A stretch of 64,000 nucleotides of DNA from an uncultured Sedimentitalea sp. (GCA_947504115.1 CANNGH010000004.1:372001-436000), one strand, 5' to 3'. Counted from the first letter of the stretch, positions 7,167-15,978 are shown. Notes: a model not told the origin generated them from the letters alone. Translations and numbers: made by a program.

Positions 7167-8899
7167 CCCTGCGCCCCTACCAGCAGGCCGCGATCGCCTC
7201 GATTTACGGCTATTTCGAGAAGGAGAGCGGCAACCCGCTCGTCGTGATCCCCACAGCCGGCGGCAAGAGCCTCGTCATGGCCGCCTTCATCGACGGCGTG
7301 CTCAAGGCCTGGCCCGACCAGCGCGTGCTGGTCGTCACCCATGTCCGGGAGCTGATCGCGCAGAACCATGCCGAGATGCTGGGGCTCTGGCCCGACGCGC
7401 CGGCGGGCATCTACTCGGCCGGACTTGGTCGCCGCGACGCGCGGGCCCGGATCCTCTTCGCCGGCATCCAGTCGATCCACGACAAGGCGACGCGCATCGG
7501 CCATGCCGATCTGGTGCTGATCGACGAGGCCCATCTGATCCCCGGACGGTCGAACACCATGTATCGCCGCTTCCTCACTGACCTGCAGGCGATCAACCCC
7601 GCGCTGAAGGTAATCGGGCTGACGGCGACGCCATTCCGGCTCGACAGCGGCATGCTGCACGAGGGCGAGAACGCGCTCTTCACCGACACCGCCTACGAGG
7701 TGTCGGTCCGCGACCTGATCGATCAGGGTTATCTCTCCCCGCTCATCTCGAAGCAGACGAAGACCCGCCTCGACGTGACGGGCGTGGGATCGCGGGGCGG
7801 CGAGTTCATCGCGCGCGACCTCGAGGACGCGGTCGATCAGGACGCGATCACACGCGCGGCCGTGGCCGAGGTGATCGCCCATGGCGAGACGCGCCGGTCC
7901 TGGCTCGCGTTCTGCTCGGGCGTCCGCCACGCCACCCATGTCGCCGAGGAGTTCCGCCGCCGCGGGGTCAGCTGCGCGACGATCTTCGGCAAGACGCCGA
8001 AGGACGAGCGTGACGCGATCATCGCCGCCTTCAAGCGCGGCGAGATCAGGTCGCTGGCCTCCATGGGGGTGCTGACGACGGGCTTCAACGCGCCGGCCGT
8101 GGACCTGATCGCCATGCTGCGGCCCACCAAGTCGGCCGGGCTCTACGTCCAGATGGCGGGCCGGGGCACGCGGCTTGCCGAGGGCAAGGAGAACTGCCTG
8201 GTTCTCGATTTCGCGGGGAATGTCCGCCGGCATGGCCCCATCGATCTCGTGCGGCCGAAACGGCCGGGTGGTCCGGGCGACGGGCCGCCGCCCACCAAGA
8301 TCTGCCCCGAATGCGGGACCATCGTGGCCATTGCCGCCCTCGAATGCCCCTGCTGCGGCTTCGAGTTCCCCGGCCGCGAGGTGAAGCTCGAGCCGACCGC
8401 CTCGACGCTGGAGGTGCTGTCCACCGGCAAGCCGCAGTGGGTCGGCGTCACCGACGTCACCTTCAGCCGCCACGAGAAACGCGGCGGGCGGGTCTCGCTG
8501 AAGGTCACCTATCGCTGCGGTCTCGCCTTCCACACGGAATGGGTCTGCTTCGAGCACGACGGCTATCCGCGCCGGAAGGCCGCGAGCTGGTGGCGCGAAC
8601 GGGCGCCCGAGATGGACGTGCCCGAGTCCGTCGACGAGGCGCTCCTGCTGGTGGACCGGCTGCGCTGCCCCACCGAGATCGCTGTCCGCCCCGCGGGCCG
8701 CTTCACCGAAATTACCGCCTACAGGTTCGCCCCATGCCTTACGTCCGTGCCGGGCTCTGCGCCGTCTGCCATCGAGAGCCCCGTGGCTGGGGCTGGTTCG
8801 ACGCGCGTTTCCGCGTCTCCGACCCGCGGCGCGACACGAGCCGCAGAGACCTCTGCAGCCGGGTTTGCCAGGACATCTGCCACCGGAGGTCGGGCATGA
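7160..8899 (+). CDS. DEAD/DEAH-box SF2 helicase with zinc ribbon
   Basis: A 579-aa superfamily 2 helicase. Seen motifs: LRPYQQAAI (Q-motif), TAGGKS (Walker A), LIDEAH (Walker B), GLTATPFR (III), MGVLTTGFNAPAVD (V) and MAGRGTR (VI). A zinc ribbon CPECGTIVAIAALECPCC follows the helicase core. It probably unwinds phage DNA during replication or recombination. The start overlaps the nuclease stop. The last 55 residues (from about APCLTSVPGS) are low-complexity and lie over the start of the 8734-9120 gene in another frame. This tail looks like read-through into the next gene, so the ancestral stop may have been near 8733. Confidence 0.9.
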   Translation: MLTLRPYQQAAIASIYGYFEKESGNPLVVIPTAGGKSLVMAAFIDGVLKAWPDQRVLVVTHVRELIAQNHAEMLGLWPDAPAGIYSAGLGRRDARARILFAGIQSIHDKATRIGHADLVLIDEAHLIPGRSNTMYRRFLTDLQAINPALKVIGLTATPFRLDSGMLHEGENALFTDTAYEVSVRDLIDQGYLSPLISKQTKTRLDVTGVGSRGGEFIARDLEDAVDQDAITRAAVAEVIAHGETRRSWLAFCSGVRHATHVAEEFRRRGVSCATIFGKTPKDERDAIIAAFKRGEIRSLASMGVLTTGFNAPAVDLIAMLRPTKSAGLYVQMAGRGTRLAEGKENCLVLDFAGNVRRHGPIDLVRPKRPGGPGDGPPPTKICPECGTIVAIAALECPCCGFEFPGREVKLEPTASTLEVLSTGKPQWVGVTDVTFSRHEKRGGRVSLKVTYRCGLAFHTEWVCFEHDGYPRRKAASWWRERAPEMDVPESVDEALLLVDRLRCPTEIAVRPAGRFTEITAYRFAPCLTSVPGSAPSAIESPVAGAGSTRVSASPTRGATRAAETSAAGFARTSATGGRA

Positions 8900-9120
8900 T
8901 CGATCCGACCCCGAACGAGACCGCCGCCATGGTCGAGGGCGGCAAGGCCGGCGGCGCCTATCTCGACAGCCTCGGCCGGACCGATCTCGCTCTGCTGAGC
9001 GAGGAGGAGTGGGACACCTTCGTCGAGGTGATCGTCACCGGCTACTGCGACCACCTGCGTGACCTGGCGGCGAAGGACCGCGAACGGCTCGACGGCATGA
9101 TCCCGGAGGTGCCCTTCTGA
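8734..9120 (+). CDS. DUF6511-like small protein with N-terminal cysteine motif
   Basis: A 128-aa protein whose C-terminal 75 residues (ETAAMVEGGKAGGAYLDSLG, then EEEWDTFVEVIVTGYCDHLR) match DUF6511, a common early protein of alphaproteobacterial phages. The N-terminus has GLCAVCHREPRGW and DLCSRVCQDIC, a likely zinc-binding pair. It overlaps the end of the helicase gene by 166 nt in another frame and its stop overlaps the primase start. ATG 8734 includes the cysteine motif; ATG 8897 would give only the DUF domain. Function unknown. Confidence 0.7.
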   Translation: MPYVRAGLCAVCHREPRGWGWFDARFRVSDPRRDTSRRDLCSRVCQDICHRRSGMIDPTPNETAAMVEGGKAGGAYLDSLGRTDLALLSEEEWDTFVEVIVTGYCDHLRDLAAKDRERLDGMIPEVPF

Positions 9121-11405
9121 TGGCGGACACCTCGTGGATGGCGCGCGTCGGGGCGCGTCTCGTGACCAACGGCTACGCGATCCTGCCGATCGCGCCCGGC
9201 ACCAAGAAGCCCAGCCAGTTCGCCCGCGCGGCCTGGCACGACTACCCGCAGTGGAACCGGCATGCGAGCCGCGCCACGACCGAGCTCGAGGTTGCGACCT
9301 GGTCCAGCTGGCCCGACTGCGGCGTCGGGATCGTCGGCGGTGCGGTCGCCGCGCTCGACATCGATATTGCCGAGGATGGCGAACTGGCGCTGCACATCGA
9401 GCAGCTGGGCCGCGAGCGGCTGGGCGACACGCCCGCGCTCAGGATCGGCAAGGCACCGAAGCGGCTGCTGGTCTATCGCACGCGAGAGCCCTTCGCCGGG
9501 ATCCGGCGCGCGCCGCTCGAGGTTCTGTGCCTCGGACAGCAGTTCGTGGCCTATGCCGAGCATCCCGACACCGGCCAGCCCTATGCCTGGCCGGACGAGG
9601 GGCTCGCGGATCTCGACATCGAGAGCCTGCCCGAAATCGACGCCGACCGGGCTGCGGCTTTTCTCGACGAGGCGCTGGCGCTGATCCCGCCCGAGATGCG
9701 CCCGAAGAGCCTCGGTGCGAAGGGCGCAAACGGGGCCGGGCACCCGTGTCTGCCGGCGCATGCACAGGCTGGCACGCTGGCCGCGATCCGGAGCGCGCTC
9801 GCCTGGCTGCCGAACGCCGAGCTCGACTACGACAGCTGGATGCGCATCGGCATGGCGCTGAAGGGCGCGCTGGGCGAGGAGGGCGCGACGCTCTTCGCCG
9901 ACTGGTCGGCGCAAGCGGCCAAGAACGACCCGGCCGAGACGTCGAAGGCATGGGCGAGCTTCAAGCCCGCGCGCATCGGCGCCGGCACGATCTATCACCT
10001 CGCCATGGAGAAGGGCTGGCGCCCCGATCCCGACCTGCTGCTCGACGGCAGTCAGAAGGTCTGCGCGGGCGACGAGCATCCCGCGGCGGGCCTCCTCGCG
10101 CGGCTCGTCCAGCCCGATGCCCCGATGCCGATCCTCGCGCCTGTGCCGTCATTCACGCTGACGATCCCGGGCGGGCTCGTGGGCGATCTCGCGCGCTACA
10201 TGATCGACACGGCGCGCAGACCTCAGCCGCTTCTGGCGGTGGGCGCCAGCCTCTGCGCCCTCGGCGCGCTGATGGGACGGCGCTACCGCACGGCGACCGA
10301 CCTGCGCACGAACCTCTACATCGTCGGCATCGCGGACAGCGGCTCGGGCAAGAACCACGCCCGCGAGGTCGTCAACGAGCTGTTCTTCGCGGCGGGGCTG
10401 GCGCACCACCTTGGCGGCAACAAGATCGCCTCGGGCGCAGGGCTGCTGACCGCGCTCCACCGTCAACCCGCGATCCTGTTCCAGATCGACGAGTTCGGGA
10501 TGTTCCTCTCGGCGGCGGCCGACCGCAAGCGCAGCCCGCGCCACATCACCGAGATCCTCGACAACATGACCGAGCTCTACACTGCGGCCAGTGGCATCTT
10601 CCTCGGCGCGGAATACGCCAACCGGGACGGCTCGAACGAGCGGCGCGACATCGTACAGCCCTGCCTCTGCGTCTACGGCACGACGACGCCACTGCATTTC
10701 TGGGGGGCGCTGCAGGGCGCCAACGTGGTGGACGGCTCGCTCGCCCGGCTCATCATCCTGCCGAGTGAGGAGGACTATCCGGACGAGAACCGTAGCGCCG
10801 GGCTCCGGAGATCGCCCCGGCCGCTGATCGAGGGGCTGCAGCGGCTCGCCGAAGGCGGCGGCCAGGCCAGCGGCAACCTAGCCGGCCGGACATCCGGACC
10901 AGAGACCGCGGTCGATCCGATGACCGTGCCGATGGACGACGAGGCGCAGCTTCGCTTCGACGCGCTCCGCGACGAGATCACCGCCGAGCTCAGAGCCGCG
11001 GCCGGCACGTTCCACACGCCGATCCTCGCCCGGATCGCGGAAAACGCGGCCAAGGTCGCGCTCGTCCTGGCCGTGGGGCGGGATGCGGTCCATCCCGTCA
11101 TCCGGCTCGAGGATGCTGTCTGGGCGATCGATTTCGTGCGCCATTTCGCCCGGCGCACCATCGACGCCGTCGAGCGCCACGTCGCCGACACCGAGACCGA
11201 GGCGCATCTGAAACGCGTGCGCGAGATCATCCGCAAGGCGGGGACGGCCGGCGTCACCAAGTCCGAGCTGACCCGCGCCTCGCAATGGCTCCGCGCGCGC
11301 GACCGCGACGACATCCTGCTCACGCTGGTCGAGAGCGGCGACATCGCCACGGTCGAGCAGGAGACCGGGGGGCGGAAGGCCATGCGCTTCCGGGCGCTGC
11401 GGTGA
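9120..11405 (+). CDS. Prim-pol / PriCT-2 / P-loop replicative primase-helicase
   Basis: A 761-aa multidomain replication protein. Residues about 10-200 form a bifunctional primase/polymerase domain: LDIDIAED carries the catalytic acids and PKRLLVYRT the following strand. Residues about 230-300 form a PriCT-2 domain (YDSWMRIGMALKGALGEEG). The second half is an ATPase of the DUF3987 type with Walker A GIADSGSGKNHA, where Asn replaces the usual Ser/Thr, and Walker B ILFQIDEFG. It should prime and unwind phage DNA at the origin. The gap directly downstream holds nested inverted repeats that could be that origin. A second prim-pol/helicase of the same architecture lies at 58660-61329. Confidence 0.9.
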   Translation: MADTSWMARVGARLVTNGYAILPIAPGTKKPSQFARAAWHDYPQWNRHASRATTELEVATWSSWPDCGVGIVGGAVAALDIDIAEDGELALHIEQLGRERLGDTPALRIGKAPKRLLVYRTREPFAGIRRAPLEVLCLGQQFVAYAEHPDTGQPYAWPDEGLADLDIESLPEIDADRAAAFLDEALALIPPEMRPKSLGAKGANGAGHPCLPAHAQAGTLAAIRSALAWLPNAELDYDSWMRIGMALKGALGEEGATLFADWSAQAAKNDPAETSKAWASFKPARIGAGTIYHLAMEKGWRPDPDLLLDGSQKVCAGDEHPAAGLLARLVQPDAPMPILAPVPSFTLTIPGGLVGDLARYMIDTARRPQPLLAVGASLCALGALMGRRYRTATDLRTNLYIVGIADSGSGKNHAREVVNELFFAAGLAHHLGGNKIASGAGLLTALHRQPAILFQIDEFGMFLSAAADRKRSPRHITEILDNMTELYTAASGIFLGAEYANRDGSNERRDIVQPCLCVYGTTTPLHFWGALQGANVVDGSLARLIILPSEEDYPDENRSAGLRRSPRPLIEGLQRLAEGGGQASGNLAGRTSGPETAVDPMTVPMDDEAQLRFDALRDEITAELRAAAGTFHTPILARIAENAAKVALVLAVGRDAVHPVIRLEDAVWAIDFVRHFARRTIDAVERHVADTETEAHLKRVREIIRKAGTAGVTKSELTRASQWLRARDRDDILLTLVESGDIATVEQETGGRKAMRFRALR

Positions 11406-11797
11406 GGGCCGGGACGATGCTTCCTTCAACGGCCCCCATCCTTCATTTGAAGGAAGTTCCCGCCCAAGCCTCCGTCCTGGAACAGAAATCCGGCGCGGCG
11501 GACTTCTTTCAATATTTCACGCAGAGACCCTCGCGCGCGTGGATGGGGAGCGACGCCACACACATACCCCATGAAGTAACTGAAATATTGAAAGAAGAGA
11601 TTTATCCTCGTACTGCCAATGGCTTGCAGCCGCACTTCCTTCAAGCGGACGGGATGAAGCCATTGAAGGAAGCGCCGGGCTCCCCCGGAAACGACAACGT
11701 TACCCTGACCAGACCTCGCGATCCCGGCCCGGGCGCGCGTGCTGCCCTCACCAGGCAGCCGTGCCGCCCCGGCCTCTCAATCGAAGAGGAGGTCGTC
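11406..11797. repeat. Non-coding region with three nested inverted-repeat pairs (candidate origin)
   Basis: This 392-bp gap follows the primase gene. It holds CTTCCTTCAA (11420-11429) with TTGAAGGAAG (11447-11456), the 17-bp perfect pair CTTCTTTCAATATTTCA (11503-11519) and TGAAATATTGAAAGAAG (11581-11597), and again CTTCCTTCAA (11635-11644) with TTGAAGGAAG (11663-11672). The whole is nearly symmetric, with the AT-rich pair in the centre and the two identical pairs outside. This fits a replication origin or a binding site for a cooperative protein. An open frame crosses the repeats in phase with the RuvC-like gene but has no family-like content. Confidence 0.65.
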
Positions 11798-12319
11798 ATG
11801 GACCGCTCCCAACACATCGCCCCGGCGCCTCTCACGGCTGCCGGCACTCTCGACCGCTGCATTCTCGCGCTGGATCTCGGTACCAGCACCGGCTGGGCGT
11901 TGCGCGCGCCGGACGGGCTGATCACCAGCGGAACTGCGAGCTTCAGGCCCGGCCGGTACGACGGTGGCGGCATGCGCTATCTGCGCTTCACCAACTGGCT
12001 CACCGAGATCGACCGCCTGTCGGGGCCGGTCGCCGCGATCTGGTTCGAGGAGGTCCGCCGGCACGCCGGAACCGATGCGGCCCATGTCTATGGCGGCCTC
12101 ATGGCCACGCTGACCGCATGGGCGGAGTTGCGGGGTGTTCCCTATGCCGGCGTCCCGGTGGGCACGATCAAGCGCCACGCCACCGGCAAGGGCAACGCCA
12201 ACAAGGACGCCATGATCGTGGCCGCCCGCGCCCGGGGTTTCAGCCCTGCCGACGACAATGAGGCCGACGCCATCGCGCTTCTGCTCTGGGCGATCGAGAC
12301 GAACGGGGGTGTCGCATGA
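11798..12319 (+). CDS. RuvC-like Holliday junction resolvase
   Basis: A 173-aa RNase H-fold nuclease. Seen: LALDLGTSTGWAL with catalytic D26, then IWFEEVRRH (second acidic strand), then GKGNANKDAMIVAA and DDNEADAIALLLWA, the acidic C-terminal helix of RuvC-type enzymes. It should cut four-way junctions made by phage recombination or replication. ATG 11798 has a GAGGAGG site 5 nt upstream and starts just before conserved sequence. Longer frames back to 11417 run through the repeat region and are rejected. The stop overlaps the next start (ATGA). Confidence 0.85.
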   Translation: MDRSQHIAPAPLTAAGTLDRCILALDLGTSTGWALRAPDGLITSGTASFRPGRYDGGGMRYLRFTNWLTEIDRLSGPVAAIWFEEVRRHAGTDAAHVYGGLMATLTAWAELRGVPYAGVPVGTIKRHATGKGNANKDAMIVAARARGFSPADDNEADAIALLLWAIETNGGVA

Positions 12320-12516
12320 GGTGGCATCCCAAGGGCTACGGCGGCCATCGTCGGGATCCGGAACAGGTGAAGCGCGAGGGCTGGCGCGAGCAGGGTCTGC
12401 TCGCCGTCTCGCTCGAGGACGCGCGTCTGACCTGGCCGGAACGCGAACTCGTCCGCCGGCTGGGCGAAAAGCTCTACGGGCCGCGCCCCTACGACGAGGG
12501 AGGGCGCCATGGATAA
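12316..12516 (+). CDS. Small phage hypothetical protein
   Basis: A 66-aa basic protein, rich in Arg, Gly and Trp (RWHPKGYGGHRRDPEQVKRE). Both ends overlap its neighbours (ATGA with the RuvC-like gene, 8 nt with the DUF6362 gene), which supports real translation. No family recognised. Confidence 0.65.
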   Translation: MRWHPKGYGGHRRDPEQVKREGWREQGLLAVSLEDARLTWPERELVRRLGEKLYGPRPYDEGGRHG

Positions 12517-12937
12517 GTGGACCCCGTCCCTCGTCGAGGCCCGTCTTGCCGAAGCGGCCTTCGTTCTCAAGCGCCTGCCCGAGCCGCGGCGGCAGGGCTA
12601 CTTCAGCACGTGGCCCGAGATCGTCCACTCCTTCGCCGACAAGGTGGGCCAGGAGCCGAAGCCCATGCGGGTGCTGCCCTCGCCGCAGGCGATCAGCCGG
12701 ATGGAGGAGACGCTGACCTGGACCGCCTGCCTCGAGCCCGTCGACGGCAAGATCGTCTGGATGCGCGCCCATGGCGAGCGGTGGAAGACCATCTGCTGGA
12801 CGGTCGGTCTGCAACGCTCGGCCGCCAACCAGCACTGGCTCTACGGGCTCTGCGTCATCTCGCTGAAGCTCAACGGGCGTCGGTTCAATCGCAACCTGTC
12901 GAAGCGGAAGGTGATCGAGCTAGCCGGTGGCGCGTAA
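12509..12937 (+). CDS. DUF6362 family phage protein
   Basis: A 142-aa protein matching DUF6362, found in alphaproteobacterial prophages beside replication and methylase genes. The typical stretches are present: WTPSLVEARLAEAAFVLKRL near the N-terminus and WKTICWTVGLQRSAANQHW near the end. The latter looks like a helix-turn-helix, so sequence-specific DNA binding is possible. It is followed by a 460-bp gap, making it the last gene of the early operon. Confidence 0.7.
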   Translation: MDKWTPSLVEARLAEAAFVLKRLPEPRRQGYFSTWPEIVHSFADKVGQEPKPMRVLPSPQAISRMEETLTWTACLEPVDGKIVWMRAHGERWKTICWTVGLQRSAANQHWLYGLCVISLKLNGRRFNRNLSKRKVIELAGGA

Positions 12938-13397
12938 CCCTGCGCGCCACAGGGGAAGGTGTGCGGCGGACAGTTTTCGACGGGACAGAAAACCGGTTCA
13001 GGGGCTAGGTTCGGGATAAGCTCGGGAGAGGCGCGCGCAGCGCAGCCCCGAGCGAAACCATCCTTTCGTTGGCAGGTCTGTTGGAAAAGGAAAGGCGCTG
13101 ATCCTTTCCTTGCGGGCCGCTGTCCGCCCCCGCCAAGCCCCCTCAGCCGACTTCGCGGTTCCTTCCTGGCGACATTCGTATGCTGGCGGGCGAAGCGCGG
13201 GACATCGCCAGCGACAGGGCCGGATTTTTGGGAAGCCACCCGGAAGCCGGAGCCACGCGCGTCCCGCGCAAACACCAATGAACGCTGGCCTTCCGACCGG
13301 ACACCGCTGGTGGCCGCTGGACCCCGTGTGGAGTCCGGCCCGGCATCCGGAGTCCGGAAGCCACCGGCATCCACCCGACCGAGGAACCTTGCCCACC
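12938..13397. promoter_or_regulatory. 460-bp gap with AAGGAAAGG dyad before the methylase genes
   Basis: No convincing gene is seen; the long open frames here have shadow-like composition. AAGGAAAGG (13087-13095) and CCTTTCCTT (13103-13111) form a 9-bp hairpin or dyad with a 7-nt spacer. ATCCTTTCGTTGGCAGG (13060-13076) and GATCCTTTCCTTG (13100-13112) match sequence upstream of the Fic gene (809-825, 808-820). The region probably carries the promoter and operator of the methylase block; no clear -35/-10 was found. Confidence 0.45.
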
Positions 13398-14786
13398 ATG
13401 ACGCTGAGCTTCGCCCCGGACGCGATCGAGACGTGGCCGCTGTCGCGCCTCCAGCCCTACGCGAAGAACGCGAAGGCGCATGGCACGGAGCAGGTCGCCA
13501 AGATCGCCGCCAGCATGGCCGAGTTCGGCTGGACCGTGCCGTGCCTCGTCGCCGAGGACGGCGAGCTGATCGCGGGCCATGGCCGGGTGCTGGCCGCCAC
13601 GCAGCTGGGGCTGACCGAAGCGCCGGTGATCGTGCTCGGGCACCTGACCGAGGCGCAGCGCCGGGCGTACCGGATCGCGGACAACAAGCTGACGGAGCTT
13701 GGCACCTGGGACGAGGCGCTGCTGTCGGCGGAACTGAATGACCTGCTGGCAGAGGATTTCGACCTGTCGCTGGTCGGCTTCTCGGACGGCGAGCTGGACA
13801 AGCTGCTGGCCTACGTCGCGGAAGACGACGGTGAAGAAGGTGGCGCCGGGGGCTCCGTGCCGCCGGTGACCATCCCCGAACCGCCGCGCAATCCTGCGTC
13901 GCAGACCGGCGATCTGTGGATCCTTGGCGAACACCGCCTGCTCTGCGGTGACAGCACCAGCGCGGCCGACGTGCGCCGCCTGATGAACGGCGAGCGGGCG
14001 ATCCTTTTCGCGACCGACCCGCCGTATCTGGTGGACTACGACGGCTCGAACCATCCGACCCGCAACAAGGATTGGTCCGCGTCCTACGGCACAACTTGGG
14101 ACGACTCCTCGCAGGGCGCGGAGCTCTACGACGGCTTCATCGCTGCGGCGGTCGCCGAGGCCATCGCCGAAGACGCCGCCTGGTACTGCTGGCACGCCTC
14201 GCGCCGCCAGGCGATGCTGGAAACCTGCTGGGAAAAGGCGGGCGCCTTCGTCCACCAGCAGATCATCTGGGTGAAGGACCGCGGGGTTCTGACCCGGTCC
14301 CACTACCTCTGGAAACACGAACCCTGCTTCATGGGCTGGCGCCGCCCGAACCGCCCGCCGAAGGTCGCCGAGCAGACGCTGCCCTCGACATGGGAGATGC
14401 CGTCTTTCGCCAAGGACGAGCGCCCCGATCACCCGACCCCGAAACCGCTCGACGCCTTCGGCATTCCGATGCGCCAGCACGTGGCGCGCGGCGGGCTCTG
14501 CTACGAGCCCTTCTCGGGCTCCGGCTCGCAGATCATGGCGGGCGAGGCCAACGGCCGTCGCGTCTTCGCGATGGAGATCAGCCCGGCCTACATCGACGTC
14601 GCCGTCGAACGCTGGCAGGCCGAGACTGGCCGCGACGCGATCCTCGACGGCGACGGTCGGACCTTCGCGCAGATGAGGACCGAGCGGCTGGGCGACGATG
14701 CCGACGCCCCGGCCGATGCCCCGGCCGATGCCCCGGCAACGGACGCCGAACCCGAACCCGAGCGCAAGCGCAAGACCGCCGCGTGA
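13398..14786 (+). CDS. ParB/Srx-domain DNA adenine methyltransferase
   Basis: A 462-aa fusion common in phages. Residues about 10-130 are a ParB/sulfiredoxin-like domain (GELIAGHGRVLAATQLG). Residues 165-430 are a beta-class amino-methyltransferase: motif IV DPPY at 207-210, then motif I PFSGSGSQ at 371-378, the reversed order of CcrM-like N6-adenine enzymes. The C-terminus holds three APAD repeats and a charged tail. ATG 13398 (GAGGAACC upstream) is preferred over the open frame back to 13110. It likely methylates phage DNA to avoid host restriction or to regulate replication. Confidence 0.9.
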   Translation: MTLSFAPDAIETWPLSRLQPYAKNAKAHGTEQVAKIAASMAEFGWTVPCLVAEDGELIAGHGRVLAATQLGLTEAPVIVLGHLTEAQRRAYRIADNKLTELGTWDEALLSAELNDLLAEDFDLSLVGFSDGELDKLLAYVAEDDGEEGGAGGSVPPVTIPEPPRNPASQTGDLWILGEHRLLCGDSTSAADVRRLMNGERAILFATDPPYLVDYDGSNHPTRNKDWSASYGTTWDDSSQGAELYDGFIAAAVAEAIAEDAAWYCWHASRRQAMLETCWEKAGAFVHQQIIWVKDRGVLTRSHYLWKHEPCFMGWRRPNRPPKVAEQTLPSTWEMPSFAKDERPDHPTPKPLDAFGIPMRQHVARGGLCYEPFSGSGSQIMAGEANGRRVFAMEISPAYIDVAVERWQAETGRDAILDGDGRTFAQMRTERLGDDADAPADAPADAPATDAEPEPERKRKTAA

Positions 14787-14787
14787 C

Positions 14788-15969
14788 ATGCATGACCTGG
14801 CTTTACCTTCCTCCGGAGACACTTCCGGAGCCGGAGACGCATGCCTGTTCGGCCTATCCCTGTGCTCCGGCGCAGGCGGGCTCGATCTCGGGCTCGCCAT
14901 CGCCATCCCCGGATATCGTGCTGTGGGCCATGTCGAACGGGAAACCTACGCCGCAGCCACCCTCGTGGCGCGGATGGAAGACGCGTCCCTGGATCGCGCA
15001 CCTCTCTGGGACGACGTTGCCACCTTCGACGGCCGCCCGTGGCGCGGCGCGGTGGATATCGTCACTGCGGGCTATCCGTGCCAGCCGTTCTCCGTCGCGG
15101 GCAAGCGCCGGGGTGCGGATGACCCGCGCCACCTCTGGCCGCATGTCGCCCGCATCATCGGCGATGTCGAACCGCCCTTCGTGTTTCTCGAGAATGTCGC
15201 CCATCATCTCCGCCTCGGCTTCCCCGAAGTCGCCAGCGGACTGGTCGGCATGGGCTACCGCCTTGCGGCAGGCCTCTTCACGGCGGCGGAAGTCGGCGCG
15301 CCCCACAAGCGCGAGCGGCTGTTCATCCTCGCGATCCGAGAAGGGGACGAGCTGGCCGACCCCGCGCGCCTGCTCTGGCACCCGGTCGAGTGGCGGGAAC
15401 CGGACGGAACTGCTGCGGCTCTGGCCGACACCGAGGGCCAGCGCCAACGAAAACCGGCAGACGAAGCTGACGCCGTCGCAGGCAGCGGGTCAGCACGGCA
15501 TGAACCTCGCGACGACGGCCGCGATGTGGCCGACGCCGCAGATCGACAGTTTCCGCAGCCGGGGCGGCGAACGGCGCGACGAGAAGGGTCTGGACCGCAT
15601 GGCGCGGGACTGGCCGACGCCGATGGCGAACGATGGGTGCAAGCCAAGTGCGGGGAACCGCCGGTCGGCCGATCTGACCCATGCAGCGGGGATGTGGATG
15701 ACGCCGACGGCGCGCGATCACAAGGATGGCGCGACGAGCCTTGCCAACACCCCGGTGAACGGCCTGCTTGGCCGCCAGGTCCTGGTGACGCCGATGGCTG
15801 GGAGCGATACCTCCGAGCCGCGCCGGACCTTGAACCCGCTGTTCGTCGAGGCGCTGATGGGCTGGCCCACCGGGTGGACCGGCTTCGCCTCTGTGGCAAC
15901 GGCGTGGTCCCCCTGGTTGCGGCGCATGCGCTGCGAACTCTCGCGGCTCAGCTGCAGGCCGATGGATGA
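14788..15969 (+). CDS. dcm: DNA (cytosine-5-)-methyltransferase
   Basis: A 393-aa C5-cytosine methyltransferase. Motif I is LSLCSGAGGLDLG, motif IV GYPCQPFSVAG with catalytic C98, motif VI FLENVAHH, motif VIII KRERLFILA, and motif X CGNGVVPLVAAHALRTL near the end. The target-recognition region between (about 190-360) is Asp/Arg/Gly-rich with LADPAR, LADTEG and LADADGERW repeats. The +1-shifted frame through the same region also reads like a conserved domain (see findings). It begins 1 nt after the adenine methylase stop. The gene symbol is used in the generic sense. Confidence 0.88.
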   Translation: MHDLALPSSGDTSGAGDACLFGLSLCSGAGGLDLGLAIAIPGYRAVGHVERETYAAATLVARMEDASLDRAPLWDDVATFDGRPWRGAVDIVTAGYPCQPFSVAGKRRGADDPRHLWPHVARIIGDVEPPFVFLENVAHHLRLGFPEVASGLVGMGYRLAAGLFTAAEVGAPHKRERLFILAIREGDELADPARLLWHPVEWREPDGTAAALADTEGQRQRKPADEADAVAGSGSARHEPRDDGRDVADAADRQFPQPGRRTARREGSGPHGAGLADADGERWVQAKCGEPPVGRSDPCSGDVDDADGARSQGWRDEPCQHPGERPAWPPGPGDADGWERYLRAAPDLEPAVRRGADGLAHRVDRLRLCGNGVVPLVAAHALRTLAAQLQADG

Positions 15970-15978
15970 GGCAGCGGC

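Noticed and set aside
11417-11797. Possible N-terminal extension of the RuvC-like protein through the repeat region
   Set aside because: The catalytic fold starts after 11860, a strong GAGGAGG site precedes ATG 11798, and the extension consists of translated repeats.
12959-13741. A 260-aa open frame starting in the gap before the ParB-methylase gene
   Set aside because: Its second half is the shifted frame of the ParB domain, and its first half has no protein-like pattern.
14704-14745. Short tandem repeat CCCCGGCCGATG
   Set aside because: It encodes the Ala-Pro-Ala-Asp repeats in the disordered tail of the methylase; it is part of the coding sequence.
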